Origin: Candidatus Saganbacteria bacterium | GTDB lineage: Bacteria > Margulisbacteria > WOR-1 > XYC2-FULL-46-14 > XYC2-FULL-37-10 | Assembly: GCA_016223245.1 (NCBI GenBank) | Contig: JACRPL010000021.1 | Coordinates: forward strand, 101,725 to 165,724 | Reading direction: 5' to 3' | DNA: 64,000 bases | Part shown: positions 55,711 to 64,000 of the stretch, piece by piece | Numbering within the stretch: position 1 is the first letter of the stretch | Layout: each line of letters opens with the position of its first letter | Notes under the pieces: model-generated | Told to the model about the DNA's origin: nothing | What the model saw: the letters and a program-made list of their open reading frames with translations, nothing else | Databases searched by the model: none | Made by a program: the position numbers and the translations under genes

Positions 55711-56432
55711 AAAGTAAAAAAGCGTTTGTTTTGGCGGGAGGATTGGGGACAAGGTTAAGGCCTTTAACTTTTGCAATTCCCAAGCCCCTTATCCCGGTTA
55801 GGGAAAGGCCAATAATTGACTATATTATTACTAGATTGGTTAAATTTGGTTTTACTGAAATATTTGTTTCTCTCAATTATCAGGCGGAATTGATAAGGCA
55901 TTACTTGGCGAGTAAAGAATGCAAAGGGATCAAAATAACTTGTTTTGAAGAGGACTCTTCCTTGGGGACTGCCGGGCCTCTTTCGTTTTTGAGAAAAAAA
56001 GATATTAGGCTTGCGGATGACGAATCAGTAATGGTTATCAATGGCGACATATTAACTGATCTTGATTTCGGCAGATTTTCAAAAAAGCACATAAAAGATG
56101 GCGCAGCTATTACGGTAGCTATGATTAACTATGAATACCAATTGAGCCTGGGGGTTCTTGAGCTTGATCCCCATGATCGTATAATTGGCATTTCGGAAAA
56201 ACCAAAATTTTCATATAATGTCAGCGCCGGAATATATCTTGTCAAGCATAGTGCGATCGATCTTGTTCCTTTTAATCGATACACTATGCCTGAATTGATA
56301 TGCAATGCTCGAAAGAAAGGTTTGCTGGTAAATGGATATTTGATCAAAGAACACTGGTTGGCAATTGAGCAGATAAAACAGCTCGAAGAGGCAAGTTTAG
56401 TAAAAAAAGGTGATTGGATATCAAAGCTTTAG
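55707..56432 (+). CDS. Sugar-1-phosphate nucleotidyltransferase (PtmE/HddC-like)
   Basis: A 241-residue nucleotidyltransferase. FVLAGGLGTRLRPLTFAIPKPLIPV at the N terminus is the NTP-binding motif, MVINGDILTDLD near residue 110 holds the metal aspartate, and IIGISEKPKF and AGIYLV follow in standard order. It resembles the nucleotidyltransferase domain of PtmE, which makes GDP-glucosamine for legionaminic acid in Campylobacter, and HddC. The adjacency to a LegB-like dehydratase supports that reading, but a GDP-mannose product that feeds Gmd is a reasonable alternative. Confidence 0.8.
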   Translation: MKSKKAFVLAGGLGTRLRPLTFAIPKPLIPVRERPIIDYIITRLVKFGFTEIFVSLNYQAELIRHYLASKECKGIKITCFEEDSSLGTAGPLSFLRKKDIRLADDESVMVINGDILTDLDFGRFSKKHIKDGAAITVAMINYEYQLSLGVLELDPHDRIIGISEKPKFSYNVSAGIYLVKHSAIDLVPFNRYTMPELICNARKKGLLVNGYLIKEHWLAIEQIKQLEEASLVKKGDWISKL

Positions 56433-56445
56433 AGAGGAATATTAG

Positions 56446-57438
56446 ATGGAATTAAAAGATAAAAAAGTTATTGTTACTGGTGGAGATGGTTTTGTAGGAA
56501 GCCATTTAGTTGAAGAATTGGTTAAATTGGGTGCGGATGTGACCGCATTTGTATTGTATAATTCGCAAAATAAGATCGGGAATCTCGAATATTTGCCAAA
56601 AGATATTCTTGGGCAAGTTAAAACTTTTAATGGTGATATCGTGGATTCAGGCGCTGTTAAAGATGCCATAAAAGGGCAGGATGTTGTTTTTCACTTGGCG
56701 GCATTGATTGCGATCCCATATTCCTATTTGGCGCCGGAGGCTTATGTAATGACCAATGTTCTTGGAACTCTGCATGTATTGCAGGCATGCCGAGAATTTG
56801 GCGTACAAAAGATTGTACATACTTCAACGAGCGAAACTTACGGCACCGCTCAGTATACTCCAATCGATGAAAAGCATCCCATCCAGGCGCAATCGCCTTA
56901 TTCGGCAACCAAGATTGGCGCGGATAAATTGGCTGAAAGCTATTATTGTTCCTTCAATCTTCCAGTAGCCACAATTCGACCTTTTAACACTTACGGTCCC
57001 AGGCAATCAGCTCGCGCAATTATCCCGACGGTAATTTGCCAAGCATTGGCCGGCAAAAAGGAGATTAAACTTGGCGCACTTTCACCTATACGGGATATGA
57101 ATTATGTAAAAGATTCTGTTGCGGGATATATCAAGATCGCTGAATCAGATGCGACCGTTGGACAAGTTATCAATATCGGCTCGGGCCGGGGAGTGACGAT
57201 TGGGGATTTGGCCCAAAAAATACTCAATCTTACAGGAAGTTCGGCGAGGATCATAAGTGATGAAACCCGTATTCGTCCGGATAAAAGTGAAGTTAAACAG
57301 CTTCTCTGCGATTTCACGAAGGCGAATAAGCTTTTCGGGTATGAGCCTTTGCATGCTCTTGAGCAAGGGTTAAGAGAAAGCATCAAATTTATAGAAGAAC
57401 ATTTGGATCTATATCGCCCAGATGAATACACGATATAA
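56446..57438 (+). CDS. legB: NAD-dependent 4,6-dehydratase, LegB type
   Basis: A 330-residue extended SDR. VIVTGGDGFVGSHLVEELVKLG and TAFVLYNSQNKIGNLEYL at the start, VFHLAALIAIPYSYLAPEAYV near residue 80, TSTSETYGTAQ near 127 and a SPYSATKIGADKLAESYY block near 150 with the YxxxK pair follow LegB along most of the length, as does RPFNTYGPRQSARAIIPTV near 180. LegB makes the 4-keto-6-deoxy intermediate in legionaminic acid synthesis. The other steps lie elsewhere: NeuC at 26055 and NeuB at 20845. It has no overlap with its neighbours. Confidence 0.85.
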   Translation: MELKDKKVIVTGGDGFVGSHLVEELVKLGADVTAFVLYNSQNKIGNLEYLPKDILGQVKTFNGDIVDSGAVKDAIKGQDVVFHLAALIAIPYSYLAPEAYVMTNVLGTLHVLQACREFGVQKIVHTSTSETYGTAQYTPIDEKHPIQAQSPYSATKIGADKLAESYYCSFNLPVATIRPFNTYGPRQSARAIIPTVICQALAGKKEIKLGALSPIRDMNYVKDSVAGYIKIAESDATVGQVINIGSGRGVTIGDLAQKILNLTGSSARIISDETRIRPDKSEVKQLLCDFTKANKLFGYEPLHALEQGLRESIKFIEEHLDLYRPDEYTI

Positions 57439-57441
57439 ATC

Positions 57442-58713
57442 ATGGAGAATGTCGTTTTATTGTTATCAATTATATTTTTTTATTATGTAATGAGAAAAAA
57501 GAAGATTCCTATTGTTTCGCTTTACGGCATTTTTGGGTTGCAATGGTTTTACTATTTGTTGTTTCCTTTTCTTTCGGTGAATAATTTTATACCCGCACCT
57601 TTTCCGACGGGGACACCTTTGAATCACGATGTTCGCGTTGTAAGCTATTTTTTGTTGTTTAATGCTATCTTTATGCTTATATTTTCCTTCATCTTTTTAG
57701 TTATTTTCAAGCCAAATGATACAATAAAGAAAGAGGTTTCTGCAAAAGATGAAAAATATAAGACAGCTTTGTTTTTCATTTTATTATTGCTGGATATTTT
57801 CTTAATATATATCGGTTATAAATATAGATATTCATATGTTGCAGTGGTGCATACAATCCACGCCAATCTGAGAAATATTTTTGTCGGGTTATTTGCTTTT
57901 TATATGATGATTGAGACTAGACGGCTAAAGATATATTTTCTTTATTTTCTTTTTATTGTTGCGACATTTTTTCTTGGCAGCCGAATCTTTTTGGCAATAA
58001 TCACCGCCATTCTATTTGTTTATTTGTTCGACGTGGGCGTAATCGATCTTAAAAAAGGGGTGGCTTTGTTGTTGGTTGCGATTACTGCTTTTTCGTTGAT
58101 TGGCGTTGTGAGGGTGGGATTCTATTCTATAGAAAAGATCTCCTATTATTTGTGGCATCCGTTGATCCTAGAAAGTTTGTACTCGGGGTATTCGGGTTTG
58201 GCTTTGACTGAAATGTGGCTGGATGGAAAGATAAAATATTATAATTATTTTGGCAGCTATTATATTGATCCATTAATGATTTTTGTGCCTCAAATGGTTT
58301 TTATTGGAGCGGGTATTCCTAAGGCGAGCTATAATGTTTTAGGAAAATGGGAAGAAGATCATGGGGGGCGAGATAAAATATCTCCAAAAGGCTCTTATTA
58401 TTACCTTGCCGAGGCGATTGAGGCAGCAGGTTTCTGGGGAATTATCCTGGTTTCTACGGGCTTTGCAGTAATTTGCGCAAAGATGGAAAAATTACGAGCT
58501 GGAAACATTTTTAATCGATTTATTTATTATAGCTTTTTTGGGGCTTTTGGGTTTGGTTTTGTAAAAGCTCAGTTTTCTTGGTGTGCAAGATATTTTATAC
58601 AAAACATCTTCACGCTGGCGCTCTTTTTCTTGATGTATAAGGTTTTCTACGATGTGGCAAAAAATGTGCGCGATCAATCGAATGGAAAAATTTCAGGACA
58701 AACAATTGTATAG
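57442..58713 (+). CDS. Wzy-like O-antigen/oligosaccharide polymerase
   Basis: A 423-residue polytopic membrane protein with around ten hydrophobic segments, a large loop near residues 235-310 (WHPLILESLYSGYSGLALTEMW and following) and a short basic C terminus. This arrangement is typical of Wzy-type polymerases that join lipid-linked repeat units on the outer face of the inner membrane. Sequence motifs are weak in this family, so the call rests on topology and context. The gene is strongly AT-rich (about 32% GC on one sampled line), as is usual for wzy genes. Confidence 0.68.
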   Translation: MENVVLLLSIIFFYYVMRKKKIPIVSLYGIFGLQWFYYLLFPFLSVNNFIPAPFPTGTPLNHDVRVVSYFLLFNAIFMLIFSFIFLVIFKPNDTIKKEVSAKDEKYKTALFFILLLLDIFLIYIGYKYRYSYVAVVHTIHANLRNIFVGLFAFYMMIETRRLKIYFLYFLFIVATFFLGSRIFLAIITAILFVYLFDVGVIDLKKGVALLLVAITAFSLIGVVRVGFYSIEKISYYLWHPLILESLYSGYSGLALTEMWLDGKIKYYNYFGSYYIDPLMIFVPQMVFIGAGIPKASYNVLGKWEEDHGGRDKISPKGSYYYLAEAIEAAGFWGIILVSTGFAVICAKMEKLRAGNIFNRFIYYSFFGAFGFGFVKAQFSWCARYFIQNIFTLALFFLMYKVFYDVAKNVRDQSNGKISGQTIV

Positions 58714-58717
58714 GGGG

Positions 58718-58837
58718 ATGTTTTTTGTGGTTGATTTTGTGCGTAGCGCGGTTTTGCTTTTCATGGCTACGGCCCTTTTTATAGCAAAGTCTTTTTGGTT
58801 ATTGCGCTTAGTTGCTTGTGGGGGCGACATATCATGA
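58718..58837 (+). CDS. Possible 39-residue single-helix membrane protein
   Basis: In the 120-base gap after the polymerase gene, an ATG at 58718 opens 39 codons and stops at TGA 58835-58837, overlapping the next ATG (58834) in the ATGA manner used by real genes here. The residues from about 10 to 33 are hydrophobic enough for one membrane helix (AVLLFMATALFIAKSFWLL). The only ribosome-site-like run (GGGGG) touches the ATG, so initiation would depend on re-initiation after the upstream stop. Chance or decay cannot be excluded. Confidence 0.35.
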   Translation: MFFVVDFVRSAVLLFMATALFIAKSFWLLRLVACGGDIS

Positions 58838-60285
58838 GCGAAAAATTAGATTGCTTGTTGATCTCACCGCCAATCCATCATAAAGATAATGATAATATTT
58901 GGAAAGGAATAGATTCGAATTTTCCTCCGCTGGGATTGGCCGATATGGCTGGCTATATAAGAGATAAAAACTACAGCGTAAGCATATTGGACTGTAACGT
59001 GGAATGCTCTTCTGTTGAATCTTTCGGATCTTTGTTTAAAAAGGAATTTGTTGATAAATATGTGTCAATTAAAATCATTGGATTGACAACCTTGACTTGC
59101 AATATAAAAAAAGCTTATGGTGTCGCACAAATTTGCAAAAAATATTATCCAGATGCCATTTTTGTCTTTGGTGGAGTGCATGCGACCTTTGTAGCTGATG
59201 AGGTAATAAGAAATGATCTAGTTGATATCGTTGTTTGTGGAGAAGGCGAAAACACTTTACATGAATTGGTCGCAGGCAAGGATTTGGAAATGATTAATGG
59301 GATTATATTTAAGAAAAAAATAAATGGCAAGCAGGAAATAGTAAAGAATCCATCTAGGCAAAGAATTACCGATTTGAATTCTCTTCCAATGCCTGCCTAT
59401 GATTTGCTCCCGATATCTAAATATAAACCTGCCAAAGGATCATATAAACGTTTACCAGCCATGAGCATGATGACATCTAGGGGATGCCCGGGCAAATGTT
59501 CTTTTTGCAGTAAAACCCTGGGGAATAGACTTGTATTTAAGTCGGCCGAGAAGATTTTTCGAGAAATAAATTATTTAATTCAAAATTATGGCATTAAACA
59601 AATACTTTTTTATGATGACACATTTACCGCATTCAGAAAAAACGTCATGGAATTGTGCGATCTTATTGTGGAAAATAAAACAGATATTTCATGGACTTGT
59701 TTTGCTCGCGTTGATTTTGTCGATTTAGGAATGTTGGAGAAAATGAAACAAGCTGGTTGTCACCAGATTATGTATGGGGTTGAGAGTATCGATGAAAATG
59801 TATTAAGAAAGATTAATAAAAAAACTAATATTAATCAAGTTGTCAATGCGAGCAAATGGACGAAACAGGCAGGAATAGAATGTAGAGTCGCTTTTATGGT
59901 GGGCAATCCTGGGGATGATGAGGAAATAATCAAAAAAAATATTAGATTTGTGAACAAGCTGAATCCCGATATTTTAATTGTTAACATTACCACGCCATTC
60001 CCTGGCACGGAAATGTTTGCATGGGCAAAAGAAAATAATTTAATATTGACTTATGATTGGGATGATTATAATCTTGCAAAGCCAGTGATGAGGCTGAAAA
60101 ATTTGACATCGGATCAAATAAAGGCTCTTTATAAATTGATGTATCAAAGTTTCTATTTTAGGCCGGCTTTTATTCTGCGAAAGCTTTTTCGGATTAGGTC
60201 GTTAAGTGATATCAAAATACTTTTAAGTGGATTGAAAGCTGTTTTTTCCCTATTTCAGCCGAAAGGAGGGACGGCCCGTGGATAG
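58834..60285 (+). CDS. B12-binding-type radical SAM protein
   Basis: A 483-residue protein with an N-terminal cobalamin-binding-like domain (LISPPIHHKDN, PPLGLADMAGYIRDKNYSVSILD, then FGGVHATFVADEVI near residue 110) and a radical SAM domain with CPGKCSFC at residues 218-225. YGVESIDENVLRKINKK near residue 310 is typical of the class. The ATG at 58834 is preferred over an in-frame start at 58795 because of the GGGGG stretch near 58820 and the usual N terminus. It overlaps the next gene by 8 bases. Confidence 0.8.
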   Translation: MSEKLDCLLISPPIHHKDNDNIWKGIDSNFPPLGLADMAGYIRDKNYSVSILDCNVECSSVESFGSLFKKEFVDKYVSIKIIGLTTLTCNIKKAYGVAQICKKYYPDAIFVFGGVHATFVADEVIRNDLVDIVVCGEGENTLHELVAGKDLEMINGIIFKKKINGKQEIVKNPSRQRITDLNSLPMPAYDLLPISKYKPAKGSYKRLPAMSMMTSRGCPGKCSFCSKTLGNRLVFKSAEKIFREINYLIQNYGIKQILFYDDTFTAFRKNVMELCDLIVENKTDISWTCFARVDFVDLGMLEKMKQAGCHQIMYGVESIDENVLRKINKKTNINQVVNASKWTKQAGIECRVAFMVGNPGDDEEIIKKNIRFVNKLNPDILIVNITTPFPGTEMFAWAKENNLILTYDWDDYNLAKPVMRLKNLTSDQIKALYKLMYQSFYFRPAFILRKLFRIRSLSDIKILLSGLKAVFSLFQPKGGTARG

Positions 60286-61717
60286 ATCTTTGTCGCTGTC
60301 TGTGATTATGCCTGTTTATAACGAAGTATATACAATCGAAAAATGCATCGAGAGAGTTTTGGCTGTTCGTAGCTCCCATATTTCGGAAATCGAACTTATC
60401 GTGGTTGATGATGGATCTACTGATGGGACAAAAGAAATATTGCATAAATATAAGGAAAGATATCCTCATCAGATAGTTTTTGTTGAGCATGGAAAAAATA
60501 AAGGTAAGGGTTCGGCCGTTAGAACAGCTTTAGAAAGCGCAAAAAACGATGTATGCATCATTCAGGATGCGGACTTGGAATATAATCCGGAAGATTTTGA
60601 TAAATTAGTTGTACCCTTTATAAAAGAGAATGCAGATGCGGTTTTTGGATCGCGGTTTATTATTAGAGATTATGCCAGAGTGCTCTATTATCGCCATGCG
60701 CTAATGAATCGCTTTCTTACATTCTTAACAAATTTGATAACAGATCTGAATTATACAGACATGGAAACTTGTTATAAGGCGGTTCGGACTGGGTTGCTTA
60801 AATCGATCCCTTTGCGTTCGAACGGATTTGATCTTGAACCAGAAATTTCCATCAAACTTGCAAAAAGAGGGGCCCATATATTTGAGGTTCCAATAAGTTA
60901 TTCGGGAAGAACCAGGCAAGAAGGGAAAAAAATTGGATGGAAGGACGGAGTCATGGCCTTTATAACTTTATTGAAATATTTATTGATCGATGATATTTAT
61001 AAAGATGATGAATATGGGTCGCATATTTTGACAAGTTTGACGCACGCGCCAAAATTTTCACAATGGATGGCGGATACTATTAAGCCATTTGTCGGAAAAA
61101 GAGTTCTGGAAATTGGAGCTGGTATTGGCAATATGACCGGATATTTTATCCCTAAAAAAAAATATGTGGTAAGCGATCTTAATGAGAATTATCTGAAATA
61201 TATGCGAAATAATTGCAAAAACAAACCGTATCTTGAAGTCAAGAAAGTGGATTTGACGTTACAGCAAGATTTTGATTGGTGTAAAGAACAGTTTGACACA
61301 GTCATTTGCTTGAATGTTCTAGAGCATATTTCTGACGATGTTGCAGCATTAAAAAACATTTGCACGGCTTTGAATGGAGATGGCAGGGCTATAATTTTGG
61401 TGCCTCAGAATCAATCATTATATTCATCTCTTGATGCGGTGGTTGGGCATGTCAAGCGATATTCAACAGAACAATTGCGCCAGAGCATGATTGCCTCTGG
61501 ATTTGAAGTTGAACAAATGATCACTGATTTTAACAAAATAGGCGTACTAAGCTGGGTTTTAAACGGCAAGCTTATGCGCCGCAAGCATTTCTCGCGCGTA
61601 CAGCTTAAAATATTGAATAGCTTGACTTGGTTGTTCCGGATAATTAATCCTCTCCTTCCATGGAATGGACTTTCATTGATATGTGTTGGAAAGAAGGCAG
61701 GATCAACAGAAACATGA
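60278..61717 (+). CDS. GT2 glycosyltransferase fused to class I methyltransferase
   Basis: A 479-residue bifunctional protein. Residues 1 to about 240 are GT2 of the DPM1/DPG type (LSVIMPVYNEVYTIEKC, VVDDGSTDGT, KGKGSAVRTALESAKND, IIQDADLEYNPED, METCYKAVRTGLL). Residues about 250-479 are a SAM-dependent methyltransferase with VLEIGAGIGNMTGYF from residue 275 and CLNVLEHISDDVAAL near 347. This GT2-methyltransferase order is known in bacteria. The start is GTG at 60278, supported by the strong AAAGGAGGG site at 60262 and an 8-base overlap. A polyprenyl-phosphate-linked sugar made here could serve the GT-C enzyme that follows. Confidence 0.88.
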   Translation: MDRSLSLSVIMPVYNEVYTIEKCIERVLAVRSSHISEIELIVVDDGSTDGTKEILHKYKERYPHQIVFVEHGKNKGKGSAVRTALESAKNDVCIIQDADLEYNPEDFDKLVVPFIKENADAVFGSRFIIRDYARVLYYRHALMNRFLTFLTNLITDLNYTDMETCYKAVRTGLLKSIPLRSNGFDLEPEISIKLAKRGAHIFEVPISYSGRTRQEGKKIGWKDGVMAFITLLKYLLIDDIYKDDEYGSHILTSLTHAPKFSQWMADTIKPFVGKRVLEIGAGIGNMTGYFIPKKKYVVSDLNENYLKYMRNNCKNKPYLEVKKVDLTLQQDFDWCKEQFDTVICLNVLEHISDDVAALKNICTALNGDGRAIILVPQNQSLYSSLDAVVGHVKRYSTEQLRQSMIASGFEVEQMITDFNKIGVLSWVLNGKLMRRKHFSRVQLKILNSLTWLFRIINPLLPWNGLSLICVGKKAGSTET

Positions 61718-63609
61718 TCTTGATCCTTTTTCCGATGCTTGCTTTTCTTGGCTTATGGGGATTATTCAACCAAAAGCTGTCCATGCGAGAATCTTTTATA
61801 TGGGCTTCAATTATTTTTGGTTTATTTGTTGTAATAATTACTGAAGTTTTAAGTTTATTTAAATGGATTAAGCCCGTTCCTTTAGCTTTGAGTTGGCTTT
61901 TTCTTTCTTTTTTGGTAATAGTAATATTAATTAAATATTATAGGACAAACTTGCGTATAAATATTGTTTTTCCGCGTTCATTCAGCTCATTGGAAAAAGT
62001 TCTGTTGAGCTGCATAATAACGATTATGGCTATCACTTTTATAATCGCCTTGGTTGCGCCACCAAATAATTACGACTCCATGACTTATCATATGTCTAGA
62101 GTTGTACATTGGGAGCAGAATCAAAGCATTGCTCATTATCCGACAGGGATTGTACCCCAATTATCTCTCCCGCCGTTGGCAGAATTTATTATTCTAAATT
62201 TTCAAATATTATCGGGAAATGATCGATTCGCAAACTTAGTCCAGTGGATCAGCATGTTTGGAAGTGTTATTGTGATAACTCTGATTGCACAACTGCTCGG
62301 AGGCAACAGAAAGCAACAAATATTATCCGGTTTTATTGGTAGTACTATTCCAATGGGAATTCTACAGGCGACAAGCACTCAAAATGATTATGTTGTAGCT
62401 TTCTGGCTGCTTGGATTGGTTTATTTTGTTATTAAATCGGATACAGGGTGGGGCGCATTTAATATTGCTGGGGCAGCGATGGCTCTGGGTTTGGCGATCC
62501 TGACGAAATCGATCGCATTTTTCTATGCTTTTCCTTTTTTGGTTTGGCTGATATATATTTATCTTAAAAAAGTAAAGTTAAATTCCTGGAAATATTTATT
62601 ATTTATGTTGCTGATCATTCTTGCGATCAACAGCGGGCATTATTATAGGAATTTCAATGTGTTTTCTTCGATTGAGGGGCCAAATTATAGCACAAAGAAT
62701 GAAACCATTTTGCCTCGAAATATTTTGTCTAATTGTATAAGTTATTTTGCTGCAAATCTTGCTACCCCATCGTTTAAAATAAATAATGCAATCGAAGATG
62801 GAGTGGCGCATTTCAATGGCATAATTGGTGTAAAGTATTTTGATAAACGATCGGTTCGTGAGCCATTTGAGGTTTACCGGTATGCTCCCCATGAAGATAT
62901 TGTCCCTTCACCCGTGCATCTATTGTTGATTGTTTTAAGCGGAATAGCGTTCTTTTGTAGTAGGAGTTTGCGACAGAATACAAGTTTATTATTTTATTGC
63001 GTTTCACTTTTTGTTGGTTGTCTGCTGCTTTTCGCATTGCTAAGATACCAGAGCGCCTTTTTTCGTTTTACTTTGTCTTTTATTGTATTGTCTTCCCCAT
63101 TACTGGGCATTATACTTGAAAAAATATTTTCAAAAGGAATTCTTGTTGTGATGATTATTGTAATGATGATTTTGGCTCTGCCGCCATTAATAATGAATAT
63201 TACTAGGCCAATAATCCCGCCGCCTCTTGCCCATAGGTCAGAATTTTCAATTCTGAATGTCCCGAGGCAATTCTTTTATTTTGGCGGAGGGCGACAAGCA
63301 GAATATGAAAGTTATAAAAACATTGTTAAAACGATAAAAAACCGAAAATACATAAATATTGGTGTTATTGGCATTAATAATGAATATCCGCTCTGGGCAT
63401 TATTAGAAAATAGCGGCATCAAGTTTAGGCTTGAGCATTTGGAGGTTGATAACTTATCAAATTCAATAAAAATGGACTTTAAACCTTCGGCAGTTATTAT
63501 TTTCAGCGATGATCCCTTAGTTGAAGAAAAATATAGATATAAATTTAAATACCGTGAAATTGTCGGCAAAAGCCATTTTGGCAGGAATATAATAATCTAT
63601 GGGGAATAA
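61714..63609 (+). CDS. GT-C membrane glycosyltransferase (PMT/ArnT-like)
   Basis: A 631-residue polytopic membrane protein. Around ten to twelve hydrophobic segments fill the first 510 residues. The first large loop has PPNNYDSMTYHMSRVVHWEQNQ near residue 115, where GT39/83-type enzymes carry the catalytic aspartate, and a soluble C-terminal part of about 110 residues follows. It likely transfers a sugar from a polyprenyl-phosphate donor on the periplasmic side. The ATG at 61714 overlaps the upstream bifunctional gene by four bases, which supports a donor-transferase pair. Confidence 0.78.
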   Translation: MILILFPMLAFLGLWGLFNQKLSMRESFIWASIIFGLFVVIITEVLSLFKWIKPVPLALSWLFLSFLVIVILIKYYRTNLRINIVFPRSFSSLEKVLLSCIITIMAITFIIALVAPPNNYDSMTYHMSRVVHWEQNQSIAHYPTGIVPQLSLPPLAEFIILNFQILSGNDRFANLVQWISMFGSVIVITLIAQLLGGNRKQQILSGFIGSTIPMGILQATSTQNDYVVAFWLLGLVYFVIKSDTGWGAFNIAGAAMALGLAILTKSIAFFYAFPFLVWLIYIYLKKVKLNSWKYLLFMLLIILAINSGHYYRNFNVFSSIEGPNYSTKNETILPRNILSNCISYFAANLATPSFKINNAIEDGVAHFNGIIGVKYFDKRSVREPFEVYRYAPHEDIVPSPVHLLLIVLSGIAFFCSRSLRQNTSLLFYCVSLFVGCLLLFALLRYQSAFFRFTLSFIVLSSPLLGIILEKIFSKGILVVMIIVMMILALPPLIMNITRPIIPPPLAHRSEFSILNVPRQFFYFGGGRQAEYESYKNIVKTIKNRKYINIGVIGINNEYPLWALLENSGIKFRLEHLEVDNLSNSIKMDFKPSAVIIFSDDPLVEEKYRYKFKYREIVGKSHFGRNIIIYGE

Positions 63610-63634
63610 GGGCTATAAAAAAAAAGAACAATTA

Positions 63635-63714
63635 ATGGCTTATCTGCCAGAGGCATTAAACGCAAGGCTGAAGTTATGAATGTCATTATATACGGTCTGG
63701 GGAGTGGCCGATGA
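63635..63714 (+). other. Two chained micro-ORFs in the last gap
   Basis: Between the GT-C gene and the last gene, an ATG at 63635 opens 14 codons ending in TGA at 63677-63679. This overlaps an ATG at 63676 that opens 12 codons (MNVIIYGLGSGR) ending in TGA at 63712-63714. That stop overlaps the ATG at 63711. The second peptide looks like the first strand and glycine loop of a Rossmann protein, so it may be the remains of a deleted gene, or the chain may couple translation across the gap. Confidence 0.3.
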
Positions 63715-64000
63715 AAATAGCAATTAATGCCTTGTCTGCTAAAATAGGCGGAGGCGTGACTTACTTAAGATATCTTATACCCGAGTTGGCTCTTCAGGGA
63801 AGCGAGCATAAATTTTGTCTTTTTATTTCTCGTTCGCATTTTGATGAAATATTTAATGACATTAAGCTGTCCGACAATATCAAAATAATTAAATTAAATA
63901 CGGATGGCCCTTTATTGCGAATAGTCAGCGAACATTGTTTTTTGCCTTTTTATCTCGTCAAGGAAAGAATAGATTTATTGTTTTGTCCAGCCAATATAAT
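63711..64000 (+). CDS. N-terminal part of a GT-B glycosyltransferase (3' truncated by the window)
   Basis: The last 96 codons visible begin with MKIAINALSAKIGGGVTYLR, the usual glycine-rich start of family 1/4 GT-B glycosyltransferases, followed by a LIPELALQGSEHKFCLFIS strand and an FCPANI segment that often precedes the acceptor loop. No stop is reached before base 64000. The ATG at 63711 follows a GGGGAG stretch at about 63698-63703. Donor and acceptor are unknown. Confidence 0.8.
   Translation, partial: MKIAINALSAKIGGGVTYLRYLIPELALQGSEHKFCLFISRSHFDEIFNDIKLSDNIKIIKLNTDGPLLRIVSEHCFLPFYLVKERIDLLFCPANI

Noticed and set aside
58652-58837. A 61-codon frame starting inside the polymerase gene
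   Set aside because: The first 22 codons overlap the polymerase in another frame; only the shorter version from 58718 was kept, at low confidence.
63635-63714. A true pseudogene of a Rossmann-fold protein
   Set aside because: Only 12 codons resemble such a start; this is too little to name a gene, so the stretch is listed as micro-ORFs.

Overview
The window is a 64 kb glycan-biosynthesis island. All of the roughly 55 genes lie on the + strand, almost without intergenic space. About twenty junctions are 4-base ATGA/GTGA/TTGA overlaps and several more are 8-base overlaps. No stretch over 300 bases lacks a gene. No tRNA, rRNA, CRISPR array, IS element or convergent transcription unit was seen. 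The gene set (nonulosonic acids, GDP-fucose, Kdo-like CMP-sugars, ABC flippase, Wzy-like polymerase) fits a Gram-negative-type, probably uncultured bacterium building an O-antigen, capsule or protein-linked glycan. The phylum cannot be fixed from the sequence. Some large proteins recall families first named from Leptospira O-antigen loci, which is not a taxonomic assignment.

Layout. (1) 1-8.1 kb: pseudaminic acid block pseF, pseG, an oxidoreductase, a three-domain GT2/radical SAM/Rossmann fusion, an ATP-grasp enzyme and pseI. pseB, pseC and pseH are not seen and may lie upstream. (2) 8.1-18 kb: two large glycosyltransferase-like proteins (the second behind the best promoter in the window), an oxidoreductase, a B12-type radical SAM enzyme, a CMP-sugar synthetase, a methyltransferase and a GT2/CMP-sugar synthetase fusion. 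(3) 18-27 kb: an Ldh2-type dehydrogenase, an ABC flippase, NeuB, TPP-dependent E1 alpha and beta, a lipoyl/E1-binding/left-handed-beta-helix acyltransferase chimera, a PIG-L deacetylase and NeuC. (4) 27-36.5 kb: aminotransferase, epimerase, acetyltransferase, UDP-sugar 6-dehydrogenase, NeuA, a large transferase-like protein, a methyltransferase/GT2 fusion and two methyltransferases. (5) 36.5-50.4 kb: YfhO-like membrane protein, Gmd, GDP-fucose synthase, and a block bounded by two KdsB-like synthetases that contains a large transferase-like protein, a radical SAM enzyme, a hydroxyacid dehydrogenase, a cyclase and a GT2/zinc alcohol dehydrogenase fusion. (6) 50.4-64 kb: GT2, GNAT, DegT-type enzyme, polysaccharide deacetylase, GT4, a sugar-1-P nucleotidyltransferase with LegB, a Wzy-like polymerase, a radical SAM enzyme, a GT2/methyltransferase fusion, a GT-C membrane enzyme and the start of another glycosyltransferase.

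The strongest candidate for an undescribed system is 21894-26058. It looks like a 2-oxo acid dehydrogenase complex in which the usual E2 catalytic domain is replaced by a hexapeptide-repeat sugar acyltransferase. A sugar deacetylase and NeuC follow directly. My reading is that an acyl group made from a 2-oxo acid is passed from a lipoyl arm, without free acyl-CoA, to an amino sugar on the way to a legionaminic-type acid. A second theme is domain shuffling: GT2 domains are fused to a radical SAM domain, a CMP-sugar synthetase, an alcohol dehydrogenase and (in both orders) methyltransferases. Six CMP-sugar-synthetase-like domains are present.
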